From NCBI RefSeq assembly GCF_024296685.1, contig NZ_CP100763.1:744001-808000 (forward strand): a DNA stretch of 64,000 nucleotides. The letters run 5' to 3'. The translations under genes and the position numbers were made by a program. Shown here piece by piece: positions 1 through 6,817 of the stretch (position 1 is its first letter; the number at the start of each line of letters is the position of its first letter). The notes under the pieces are model-generated. The model saw only the letters and a list, made by a program, of their open reading frames with translations. It did no database searches and was not told where the DNA came from. The DNA comes from Natrinema marinum (lineage in GTDB: Archaea; Halobacteriota; Halobacteria; Halobacteriales; Natrialbaceae).

Positions 1-2
1 CC

Positions 3-935
3 GCGGCCGGTGCGGGGCTCGGTCCGCCCGCGCTCGCGCTCCTCGGCGCGGGGAGCTGGTTCGTCGGCTGTCTCGTCTTCGTCGCCGCGATCGGCTGGAC
101 CGTTCGGGATAATCCGACCGGGCAGGAGACCGGAACCGGCACGACCGACGCCCACCGCGAGCGAGTCGATCGCCTCGCGAACGCGGCCGTCCCCGCCGTC
201 CTCGCGTACCTGCTCGTCGGCTCGTCGCTGTCGCTCGCGATCGAACTCGGCCTCGAGCCACCGGTGGTCGCGCCGGGCCCGGCGACGACCCACCTGCTTG
301 CGGCCGGCACCGTGGCCCTGCTGGTGTTCGCGGTCGGCTTCCGCCTGTTCCCGCGCCTGTTGGTCGCCTCGGTCAGGCCCTCGCTCGTCGGACTCGTACT
401 GGCCGCCGGCGTCGCCGGTCCCGCCCTGCTCGCCGCCGACTTCCGCGGCGGGGCGCTCTTTCGCCTCGGCGGTGCCCTCGAGGCGACCGCGCTCGTCGGC
501 TTCGCGGTCGCCGTTGCGGACCTCTTTCGACGGACCGACCGCCGACGCGTCGGCGGCCGGGCGATCCTCGCTGCGGCCTGCTGTGGCGCGCTGATCGCCG
601 CCCTCGGACTGCTGTTCGCGTTCGCACCGGCCGCGAGCGTTCCCCCGGCCGCGTACGACGCTCACTACCGGCTCGCCGTCGGCGGTTTCGTCGGCCTGAC
701 GATCGTCGGCGTCACCTACCGCTTCTATCCGCCCGCCGTCGCGTCGCAGTGGGGTGTCGGCGACCGGACCGCACGGCTCTCGGTGGCGTCGCTGATCGGC
801 GGGCTGGGCTTCGAGGTCACGGGGCTACTCGCGTCGGCCCCGTCGCTGGTCGGAGCCGGACGCTGGCTCTCCGTCCTCGGCGCGGCGCTCTACGTCACCG
901 TTCTCTGGACGGTTTTCCTCGAGCGCGCCCGATAG
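3..935 (+). CDS. NnrS/CcoN-like heme membrane protein (5' partial)
   Basis: The reading frame is open from the window edge, so the true start lies upstream; the first internal ATG at 264 falls inside a membrane segment and is unlikely to be the start. At least 310 residues are visible, with about eight hydrophobic segments. A pattern of His followed by a Gly-rich helix and then an aromatic-Pro occurs twice (near THLLAAG and AHYRLAVGG). The same pattern occurs in the convergent neighbour at 974-2356, so both probably belong to the NnrS/CcoN-like heme membrane proteins linked to nitric oxide stress and denitrification. The family call is inference from this pattern and context. It could simply be an uncharacterised polytopic membrane protein. 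Confidence 0.6.
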   Translation, partial: AAGAGLGPPALALLGAGSWFVGCLVFVAAIGWTVRDNPTGQETGTGTTDAHRERVDRLANAAVPAVLAYLLVGSSLSLAIELGLEPPVVAPGPATTHLLAAGTVALLVFAVGFRLFPRLLVASVRPSLVGLVLAAGVAGPALLAADFRGGALFRLGGALEATALVGFAVAVADLFRRTDRRRVGGRAILAAACCGALIAALGLLFAFAPAASVPPAAYDAHYRLAVGGFVGLTIVGVTYRFYPPAVASQWGVGDRTARLSVASLIGGLGFEVTGLLASAPSLVGAGRWLSVLGAALYVTVLWTVFLERAR

Positions 936-973
936 AAATCGACGTCCGCACGCGGTATCCGAATCGCGTCCCG

Positions 974-2356
974 CTACCGCTCCGGCGAGACGTCGACGTC
1001 GGGACCGCTCGACTCGACGCCAGCCGATTCCTCGCCGGACTCGAGCGCGCTCGAGAGCACGCCGCCGATCCCGTCGGGGCCGTGGCGGTGGATCGTCAAT
1101 AGGACGTTCGCCACGAACAGAGCGACGCCGACCGTCGCGAGGGCACTGCTCGCGGCGAGGACGGCGGGTGGGAGGCCGACGAGCGGACCCGCCGCCAGCC
1201 CGCCGAAGCCGACGAGCGTCGTCCAGAAGTCGGCCCGCTCGAGCCGGTCGTCGTAGAGGTCGTCGATCATCGGTACCTTCTCGAAGCCGAGCCGATCGCT
1301 GTAGCGCTCGATCCAGACGATGAAGGGGACGATATGGTAGAGCGAGCCGATGACGACGAAGCCGAAGACGCCGTAGAGGAGGATACCTCGGCCGTCGGGG
1401 TGGCCGAACAGGGAGCCGTAGGCGAGCGGATCGGCCCACCAGGTCGGTGCGGCCAACGCGATCCACGCGAGCAGCGATCCGACCACGACCCAGTAGCGGT
1501 CGATCATCGGCGACCGCTCGACCGTCGCGCCGGCCAGCAGCCGCCCGACGACGACCGCGAACGCGGCGAGGCCGACGAGTAACGCGACCGCGCCGATCCG
1601 CGCCAGCGCCTCGAGGGTGAGCCCGCGACCGAACGCGAGCAGCACCAACCCCGTCGGAAAACACAGTTGCTCGAGCGCCAGCAGCCGCTCGTCGTACCGG
1701 TCGGGCTCGGCCTGCGTGAACATCTTTCCGAGCTGGAAGAGCGCGCCGACGACCGTCGCGAGCAGGGCGCCGAACAGCGCAACCGTCGCGTGAGCGAGGT
1801 GGACCTCGAGCCGACCGACCGGAAGCGAATCGAACACCGGCGTCGCGAAGTCAGTCGCCAGCAGGACTCCCAGCGGCGCGACGAGCGCGAAACAGGCGAG
1901 CGCGAGCGCGAAGTGGCGCTCGGTGAAATCGGACGGCCGCGCCCGTGCGAGCGTGCGACCGATGTTGTAGACGAACGTCCAGACGCCCAGCAGCATGAGT
2001 GCGCCGGCGACCGGTAGCCAGGCGAGCGCGCCGGCGAGCAGTGCCGCCGCGAACCCGAGCAATCCACCGGTGACGAGCCACAGTTGCGCGACCGCGAGCC
2101 GTCTCGAGTGGATCGTCACGCCGGACCAGACCGGGACGAACTGGGTCATCGCCCCCATGATCGTCATCGCGATCCAGCCCACCAACAGGACGTGTAGCCG
2201 TGCCAGCCCCGACAGGCCCGGAAGCGACGTGAGAGCCATCACGGTTCCGGCGCCGACCCCGACGACGAGAAAGCCCAGCGCGAGGACGAAGTGCCGCAAC
2301 GGGATCGCCATCGGCGGCTGCTGGTCGGTCCGTAACCCGCCCGGAATCTGGTTCAT
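974..2356 (-). CDS. CcoN/NnrS-like polytopic heme protein
   Basis: 460 residues with about twelve hydrophobic helices and a hydrophilic acidic tail. Histidines sit inside helices (LARLHVLLVGW, VHLAHATVALFGA, SLYHIVPFIVW), as in heme-binding subunits of the heme-copper oxidase superfamily or NnrS-like proteins. It lacks the paired HH and HFH motifs of a true subunit I, so it is not predicted to be a terminal oxidase. I chose the ATG at 2356 because upstream in-frame codons run through the regulatory palindrome at 2394-2407, and this start puts the palindrome centre 44 bp upstream. It is divergent from the MoaD-like gene and convergent with the partial membrane gene. Function is inferred: redox or NO-related membrane protein. 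Confidence 0.65.
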   Translation of the reverse strand: MNQIPGGLRTDQQPPMAIPLRHFVLALGFLVVGVGAGTVMALTSLPGLSGLARLHVLLVGWIAMTIMGAMTQFVPVWSGVTIHSRRLAVAQLWLVTGGLLGFAAALLAGALAWLPVAGALMLLGVWTFVYNIGRTLARARPSDFTERHFALALACFALVAPLGVLLATDFATPVFDSLPVGRLEVHLAHATVALFGALLATVVGALFQLGKMFTQAEPDRYDERLLALEQLCFPTGLVLLAFGRGLTLEALARIGAVALLVGLAAFAVVVGRLLAGATVERSPMIDRYWVVVGSLLAWIALAAPTWWADPLAYGSLFGHPDGRGILLYGVFGFVVIGSLYHIVPFIVWIERYSDRLGFEKVPMIDDLYDDRLERADFWTTLVGFGGLAAGPLVGLPPAVLAASSALATVGVALFVANVLLTIHRHGPDGIGGVLSSALESGEESAGVESSGPDVDVSPER

Positions 2357-2394
2357 ACGTCGGGGTTCGATCCGCACGGCCGTGCCGTTCGTCC

Positions 2395-2406
2395 CGAACA
2401 CGTTCG
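2395..2406. promoter_or_regulatory. Inverted repeat CGAAC-AC-GTTCG between divergent genes
   Basis: CGAACACGTTCG, extended by C/G to CCGAACACGTTCGG. The centre is 44 bp from the CcoN-like start at 2356 and about 50 bp from the MoaD-like start at 2451, so it could serve both directions. The same element recurs at eight further places in the window. It resembles the inverted repeat reported in haloarchaeal denitrification promoters under NarO control; the exact published consensus is from memory and should be checked. Confidence 0.7.
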
Positions 2407-2450
2407 GAACGAAGCGTTTGCACGCGCGTCCCGTATAACCGGAGCGAGCC

Positions 2451-2876
2451 ATGGGATCGAATCACGCCACGACCGCCAACCGCACTACGGAGGCAGCGCC
2501 CGACCGAGCGGGAGCGACGACCACCGTGACCGTTCGCTGTACCGGCCACGTCCGCGACGCCGTCGGCACCCACGAACTCGAGTTCGCTTTCGAGGGGACC
2601 ACGCTCCGGGCGTTCCTCGAGGCCTTCTTCGACGAGTACGAGTTAGAGGAGATGCTCATCGCCGAGACCGAAGCCGAGGCGACCCACAGCGGCTGGGCGC
2701 CGGTACCCGACGACCTCCCCGGGACCTGGCGCAAGAACCCCGAGGGCGAGCAGACCCGGCCGTACGCGCGAGTCTGTATCAACGGCCGGTTCAACGAGCA
2801 CCTCGGCGGGTTCGAGGCGGCGCTGGAGGACGGTGACCGGGTCGCGCTGATCTACCCGTTCATGTTCTGCTGCTGA
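2451..2876 (+). CDS. MoaD/ubiquitin-like protein with C-terminal Cys-Cys
   Basis: 141 residues. After a 25-residue Thr/Ala-rich lead, VTVRCTGHVRDAVG begins a beta-grasp fold of the MoaD/ThiS type, ending in DGDRVALIYPFMFCC. MoaD, ThiS and archaeal SAMP proteins end in Gly-Gly, which is adenylated and thiocarboxylated; here the chain ends Phe-Cys-Cys. It may therefore be an unusual sulfur carrier or a structural relative. An insertion rich in Glu, Trp and Pro occupies residues 65-105. No other good start is present, and a TATA-like CCGTATAAC at 2431-2439 lies too close to serve this ATG. It is divergent from the CcoN-like gene and shares its regulatory repeat. Confidence 0.7.
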   Translation: MGSNHATTANRTTEAAPDRAGATTTVTVRCTGHVRDAVGTHELEFAFEGTTLRAFLEAFFDEYELEEMLIAETEAEATHSGWAPVPDDLPGTWRKNPEGEQTRPYARVCINGRFNEHLGGFEAALEDGDRVALIYPFMFCC

Positions 2877-2933
2877 CCGCGCTGGCTGTCGCGGCGATCG
2901 CGCTGGCGGGCAGTGCCACCGCCGACTCGAGGC

Positions 2934-2945
2934 CGAACCCGTTCG
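2934..2945. promoter_or_regulatory. Inverted repeat CGAAC-CC-GTTCG upstream of CGCGG gene
   Basis: The exact element CGAACCCGTTCG has its centre 44 bp upstream of the ATG at 2984. This spacing matches the copies before 2356, 39573, 39875 and 59976. No clear TATA box is visible at -27, which fits an activator-dependent promoter. Confidence 0.65.
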
Positions 2946-2983
2946 GCTCAGGGACTACGGCCGTTCGCAGCCGATTTCGACGT

Positions 2984-3289
2984 ATGACCGAAGACGTCTC
3001 CGGCGTCGAGCCCGTGACACGAACGGAACACGACGCCTCGTGGTCGGCGAACCTCGAGCAGCCGGCACACGCGGTGGACCGCGAGCTGGTCGTCGAGCAG
3101 GCCAAGGACGCGGTCGACGCGACCGAGGCCGGCTACCACGTCAACCTCGTCACCCACGGCGACCACGGTCACCCCGAGACGTACCTCTGGGACGAACTCG
3201 AGGCCGCGTTCGACGGTATCCGGCTCGAGTACGTCGATCGGTGCGGTTGCGGCGGTCACGTCACTCGCGTCCACGTGGACGGGGAGTGA
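2984..3289 (+). CDS. CGCGG-motif small protein (candidate radical SAM partner)
   Basis: 101 residues, acidic, with two cysteines in the motif DRCGCGGHVTRVHV at the C-terminus and a His-rich stretch (VTHGDHGHPETYLWDELEAAF) before it. I recall an NCBI family called CGCGG family rSAM-modified RiPP, which this matches in motif and size; the RiPP role there is itself a prediction. The region before the motif reads like a folded alpha/beta domain rather than a leader peptide. Radical SAM genes lie nearby on the other strand. The start at 2984 is set by the regulatory repeat 44 bp upstream. Its real function is unknown. Confidence 0.65.
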   Translation: MTEDVSGVEPVTRTEHDASWSANLEQPAHAVDRELVVEQAKDAVDATEAGYHVNLVTHGDHGHPETYLWDELEAAFDGIRLEYVDRCGCGGHVTRVHVDGE

Positions 3290-3357
3290 AGCGGTCCGCT
3301 TGGGGCCTTGCATGCGTGGGGCGGAGGAATATCCGATTCGGAGCCCTACGGGTGGAC

Positions 3358-3483
3358 ATGGGCACGGAGTTTGCCTCTGCGAACGACCTGATTACCTGCA
3401 GGGTCTGCGGAACGGAGAACGGGACGTTCTATACGTACTGTCGTCGCTGTCTCGGACATCTCCCGGCGAGCGCGACCTCGTGA
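3358..3483 (+). CDS. 41-residue double-CxxC zinc ribbon mini-protein
   Basis: A short gene from ATG 3358 to TGA 3483. The sequence ITCRVCGTENGTFYTYCRRC has two C-x2-C knuckles separated by 12 residues, a classic zinc ribbon, and ends HLPASATS. Such single-domain zinc mini-proteins are common in haloarchaea and act in regulation or nucleic acid/protein binding; the target is unknown. It lies between the CGCGG gene and the convergent radical SAM gene. No TATA box stands out, so expression is uncertain, but the spacing of the four cysteines makes a chance frame unlikely. Confidence 0.65.
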   Translation: MGTEFASANDLITCRVCGTENGTFYTYCRRCLGHLPASATS

Positions 3484-3549
3484 GAACGAGGGGGCGCCGG
3501 ACACGCCGGGACGACGCGCTGATTCGAAGCCTCAACTCTCGAGCCGCGA

Positions 3550-4767
3550 TCAGTCCGCGGCACCGCCGACGACCGATCCCGTATCCTCCCCGCTGATCTC
3601 GTCGTCGCGGAGGTAACACTGCGGATCCGGCGCGAAGAGGTCGCCCTCCGTCGCCAGGGCTCGCAGCCGCGACGCGCCACGACAGATCGACTTGTACTGG
3701 CAGTCAGCACACTTCCCCGTCAGTCGCTCCTCGCGGTTCCGAAGCGCCTCGAGCAGCGGATTCGACTCGTCCTCCCAGATCTCGCCGAAGGGGCGATCGC
3801 GGACGTTCCCCAGGCTGTACCCCTGCCAGAACTGCGTCGGGTGGACGTTGCCCTGGTAGTCGACGTCCGCGATCCGCTCGCCCGTCGGATCGCCGCCGTT
3901 TCGCTCGAGGTGCTCGTAGACCGCCCGCGCCTTCGCCTCGCCGAACTCCTCGCGGGCGTACTCCACGAGGAAGGCGGCGTCGGCGTAGTTACCGACGAGC
4001 AGGGTCTCGATCTCCTCGCCCCGGTTGTGGTACTCGAGCGTGAGATCGGCCACTCGCTTCACCGCCTCGCGCTTCTCGCGGGGCGTGAGGTCGGCGTCGA
4101 CGATCTCGGCCCCGCGGCCGCCGTAATCGAGGTGGTAGAAACAGAAGCGATCCAGCCCTTTCTCGGCCAGCAGGTCGACGACCCCCTCGAGGTCCGGCGC
4201 GTTGGCCTCGGTGATCGTGTACCGCAGGCCGGTCTTGAGCCCGACCTCGAGGCAGTTCTCGATGCCGCGGACGGCGGCCTCGAACGCGCCCTCCTGTCCC
4301 CGGAAGCGGTCGTTGCGTTCCGGCAGCCCGTCGACCGAGATGCCCGCGTACTGGAGGCCAGCGTCTCGCAGCGCCGCGGCCTTCTCGCGGGTGAGCAGCG
4401 TTCCGTTCGAGGACAGCACCGGCCGGAGCCCCTGGTCGGCTGCGTAGGCGATGAGTTCGATCAGATCGTCCCGAACCAGCGGCTCGCCGCCGGAAAAGAG
4501 CACGACCGGCGCGCCGAAGTCGGCGAGCTGATCGAGGAACGTTTTCCCTTCGGCGGTCGTGAACTCGCCGGAGCCGGGTTCGGTCTCGGCGCCGGCGTAG
4601 CAGTGCGAGCAGTAGAGGTTACACCGGCGAGTCGTGTTCCAGACGACGACCGGCCGGCGCTGTTTCTCTTCGGTGATCTGTGGCTTCGCGGAGCCCTCGG
4701 CCGCGTCGTAGCGCAGCCCGTCGCCCTCGGCGTCGAGATCACAGAGGAGTTTGCTGATCGAGATCAC
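3550..4767 (-). CDS. ahbC: Radical SAM/SPASM enzyme, AhbC-like
   Basis: 405 residues. The radical SAM cluster motif is C49-x3-C53-x2-C56 (RRCNLYCSHCYA), followed by a GGEP motif (LFSGGEPLVRDD). A C-terminal SPASM-like cysteine set is seen in KCADCQYKSIC and a later DPQCYL. The N-terminus MISISKLLCD..LRY and the stretch RPVVVWNTTRRCNL closely resemble AhbC, the 12,18-didecarboxysiroheme deacetylase that makes Fe-coproporphyrin in the siroheme route to heme. Its start overlaps the stop of the PaaB-like gene by 4 bp, so the two are co-transcribed. A NirJ-like or peptide-modifying role cannot be excluded from sequence alone. Confidence 0.72.
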   Translation of the reverse strand: MISISKLLCDLDAEGDGLRYDAAEGSAKPQITEEKQRRPVVVWNTTRRCNLYCSHCYAGAETEPGSGEFTTAEGKTFLDQLADFGAPVVLFSGGEPLVRDDLIELIAYAADQGLRPVLSSNGTLLTREKAAALRDAGLQYAGISVDGLPERNDRFRGQEGAFEAAVRGIENCLEVGLKTGLRYTITEANAPDLEGVVDLLAEKGLDRFCFYHLDYGGRGAEIVDADLTPREKREAVKRVADLTLEYHNRGEEIETLLVGNYADAAFLVEYAREEFGEAKARAVYEHLERNGGDPTGERIADVDYQGNVHPTQFWQGYSLGNVRDRPFGEIWEDESNPLLEALRNREERLTGKCADCQYKSICRGASRLRALATEGDLFAPDPQCYLRDDEISGEDTGSVVGGAAD

Positions 4768-5153
4768 AGGCTGTTCACCTCGGAGGCGCCGGCGGTCTCC
4801 TTGTAGACGCGCGGTTCGTCGCTCCCGTCCTCGTGCTCTACGCGGCCATCGTCGCCGTCTTCGTCGCTGTCGTCACTGTCTCCGGCAGTCTCGTCGCGTC
4901 CGCTCGCTGCGTCCGCGAGCCCCCGCGTCGAGTATCGCTCGACCGACTCGGCCGGACAGAGCCAGACATCCTCCGCGTACCAGCCGAATAGCCGCGAGGC
5001 GTGTTCGTGGGCTTCCGTCGCGCTCGCGGCGGCGACGCTCCCGACGTGTCGCAGCGGGTTGCCCGCCTCGTTGCGGACGAACACCTCCCACTGCGGGACC
5101 GGGTTCCCGCGCTCGTCGCTTTCGACCCTCGAGCGGCGTGCCTTCTCTACCAT
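4764..5153 (-). CDS. Htur_1727-type radical SAM partner with PaaB-like domain
   Basis: 129 residues. Residues 18-75 contain PQWEVFVRNEAG, LRHVGSVAAASATEAH and AEDVWLCPAE. This order (WEVF-R, RHVGS, Ala-rich helix, W-x-P) is the pattern of PaaB, the small subunit of phenylacetyl-CoA epoxidase, and suggests a folded domain. The rest is a disordered acidic tail (Asp/Glu/Ser). I recall haloarchaeal relatives named Htur_1727 family rSAM-partnered candidate RiPP. The gene is co-transcribed with the AhbC-like gene (4-bp overlap) and divergent from the second radical SAM gene. I infer an accessory or scaffold role in heme synthesis rather than a modified peptide; there is only one Cys. Confidence 0.65.
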   Translation of the reverse strand: MVEKARRSRVESDERGNPVPQWEVFVRNEAGNPLRHVGSVAAASATEAHEHASRLFGWYAEDVWLCPAESVERYSTRGLADAASGRDETAGDSDDSDEDGDDGRVEHEDGSDEPRVYKETAGASEVNSL

Positions 5154-5160
5154 ATCTACA

Positions 5161-5181
5161 CCTTCGAGACGAACTCGAAGG
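5161..5181. promoter_or_regulatory. Inverted repeat CCTTCGAG-N5-CTCGAAGG
   Basis: A perfect 8-bp inverted repeat with a 5-bp centre ends 8 bp upstream of the PaaB-like start at 5153, covering the expected TATA region of that promoter. It is a plausible operator for the PaaB-like/AhbC operon, and possibly for the divergent radical SAM gene at 5301. The regulator is unknown. Confidence 0.45.
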
Positions 5182-5300
5182 CCGTTCCGTCACCTCCCAG
5201 CGCGTGGGAACACCGCCGCGTGGGGACGAACATCTTCCCGTCTTCCCGGCCCGCGGGAACGAGAGGGGCGTTTTCGGTCGCGCGTCGCCCAGCCTCCGCT

Positions 5301-6425
5301 ATGCGCCCCGGCAATCTCGACACGTCCGAGCGACCGTTCGTCCTCATCTGGGAACTCACCCAGGCCTGCGGGCTCGCCTGCGATCACTGTCGGGCCGACG
5401 CCAACCCCCAGCGCCACCCCGACGAGCTCTCGACGGTCGAGGGGAAGGAACTGCTCGAGCAAGCGGCCGATTTCGGCGACGGGCAGCTCGTGGTCCTCTC
5501 GGGCGGTGACCCGCTCGTCCGCGACGACGTTCCGGAGCTGATCGCCCACGGCGACGACCTCGGCCTGCGAATGACGATCACGCCCAGCGGTACGGGCTCG
5601 CTGACCGCCGACCGGATCGAGGAGATGGCCGACGCGGGGCTCAAGCGGATGGCCGTCAGCCTCGACGGGGCCTCGCCCGAGGCCCACGACGCCTTCCGCG
5701 GCGAGGCCGGCAGCTTCGAGGAGACGATCAGGGCCGTCAAGGACGCGCGCGAGCTCGGCGTCCCCGTGCAGGTCAACACCACGGTCTGCCGGCAGACCGT
5801 CGACGAACTTCCCGCGATCCGAGAGCTACTGACCGAGATCGGGGCCGTCATGTGGAGCGTCTTCTTCCTCGTTCCCGTCGGCCGCGGGCGCGTCCTCGAG
5901 TCGGTCACGCCCGATACGGCCGACGCGGTGATGGAGTGGCTGGCCGAAGTCAGCGAGACGGAGCCCTTCGGCGTCAAGACGACGGAGGCCCCCCACTATC
6001 GGCGAGTCGTGATGCAACGCCAGGCGACGGCCGACGACGGCGATGGTAAACCAGATCCCGGCGTCCAGCGCCGCACCGGCATCGTCGCCGGCGATGGCTT
6101 CGCGTTCGTCAGCCACACGGGCGAGGTCTTCCCCTCCGGCTTCCTCCCCGAATCCGCGGGCAACGTCCGCGAGCGACCGGTCACCGAGATCTACCGGGGC
6201 TCGTCGCTGTTCCGGTCGCTACGGGACCGCGATCAACTGTCGGGCAAGTGCGGTGTCTGCCCCTACCGCTACGTCTGCGGCGGCAGCCGCTCACGCGCGT
6301 TCGCCCACACCGGCGACCCGCTCGGGAGCGATCCGCTCTGCCCCTACGTTCCCGACAAGTACGACGGGCCGCTGCCCTGGGACGACGCCGACGGCGGCGC
6401 ACGGGGCGTCTCGAGCGGCGACTGA
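5301..6425 (+). CDS. Radical SAM/SPASM enzyme, AhbD / TIGR04053-like
   Basis: 374 residues. The radical SAM motif is C23-x3-C27-x2-C30 (QACGLACDHC), the GG motif is VLSGGDPLVRDD, and the C-terminal SPASM-type cysteines are in KCGVCPYRYVCGG and DPLCPY. Blocks such as MAVSLDGASPEAHDAFRG, FLVPVGRGRVLE and AFVSHTGEVFPSGFLP place it close to AhbD heme synthase and the sister family TIGR04053; PSGFLP rather than PCGYLE favours the latter. I chose ATG 5301 because it directly precedes the conserved N-terminus. With the AhbC-like enzyme opposite, a late heme-pathway step is the best guess; peptide modification is the alternative. Confidence 0.7.
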   Translation: MRPGNLDTSERPFVLIWELTQACGLACDHCRADANPQRHPDELSTVEGKELLEQAADFGDGQLVVLSGGDPLVRDDVPELIAHGDDLGLRMTITPSGTGSLTADRIEEMADAGLKRMAVSLDGASPEAHDAFRGEAGSFEETIRAVKDARELGVPVQVNTTVCRQTVDELPAIRELLTEIGAVMWSVFFLVPVGRGRVLESVTPDTADAVMEWLAEVSETEPFGVKTTEAPHYRRVVMQRQATADDGDGKPDPGVQRRTGIVAGDGFAFVSHTGEVFPSGFLPESAGNVRERPVTEIYRGSSLFRSLRDRDQLSGKCGVCPYRYVCGGSRSRAFAHTGDPLGSDPLCPYVPDKYDGPLPWDDADGGARGVSSGD

Positions 6426-6817
6426 GTCAACTGTAAGTGGCGACCCCACGAATGCTACCGTCTGTACCTCTCTAAGTAAGTGATGAGAGAAAGTGGCTGC
6501 TGCGGCGTCGGAGCCGTGCTGGCTGACCGTCCACCAGTGACGATGCCTCGAGTCGACGGGCACGGCCCCAGCGCCGCTGATCTAGCTCGGTAGAGCCGAG
6601 GGTCGACACGCCGATCGGTTCGACGGATCGCTGCGGCGGACACGCGACACGTGGATGCAATATGTGGGTGACGGTGAGATGTGGCAGGCAACCGTCACCG
6701 TCACCCGCTCGCAGGGTGTCAGACGGGTGTCGCGTGCAGTCTGTCGTTGGTCCGGACCGGTTGTCGTCGTTTCCCCGAAGATATTCGCGGCCCAGCGCAG
6801 GGCTAGCCCCTTGCCCC
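6426..6817. other. 392-bp gap between convergent genes, with a 12-bp hairpin
   Basis: No credible gene is seen. The strongest structure is a perfect 12-bp inverted repeat, GGGTGACGGTGA at 6666-6677 and TCACCGTCACCC at 6695-6706, with a 17-nt loop. A stretch at 6579-6620 contains tRNA-like words (TAGCTCGGTAGAGC, GGTTCGAC), but the spacing does not allow a tRNA fold. Confidence 0.6.
6666..6706. terminator. 12-bp stem hairpin between convergent genes
   Basis: The arms 6666-6677 and 6695-6706 are perfectly complementary, and a G-T wobble plus one more pair can extend them. The position between the 3' ends of the radical SAM gene and the biotin carboxylase gene suggests a bidirectional 3'-end structure. 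No T-run follows, so a stable small RNA or processing site is also possible. Confidence 0.45.

Noticed and set aside
6579..6625. tRNA-like words (TAGCTCGGTAGAGC and GGTTCGAC) in the gap after the radical SAM gene
   Set aside because: The distance between the D-arm-like and T-arm-like parts is about 6 nt too short and no anticodon stem can form.
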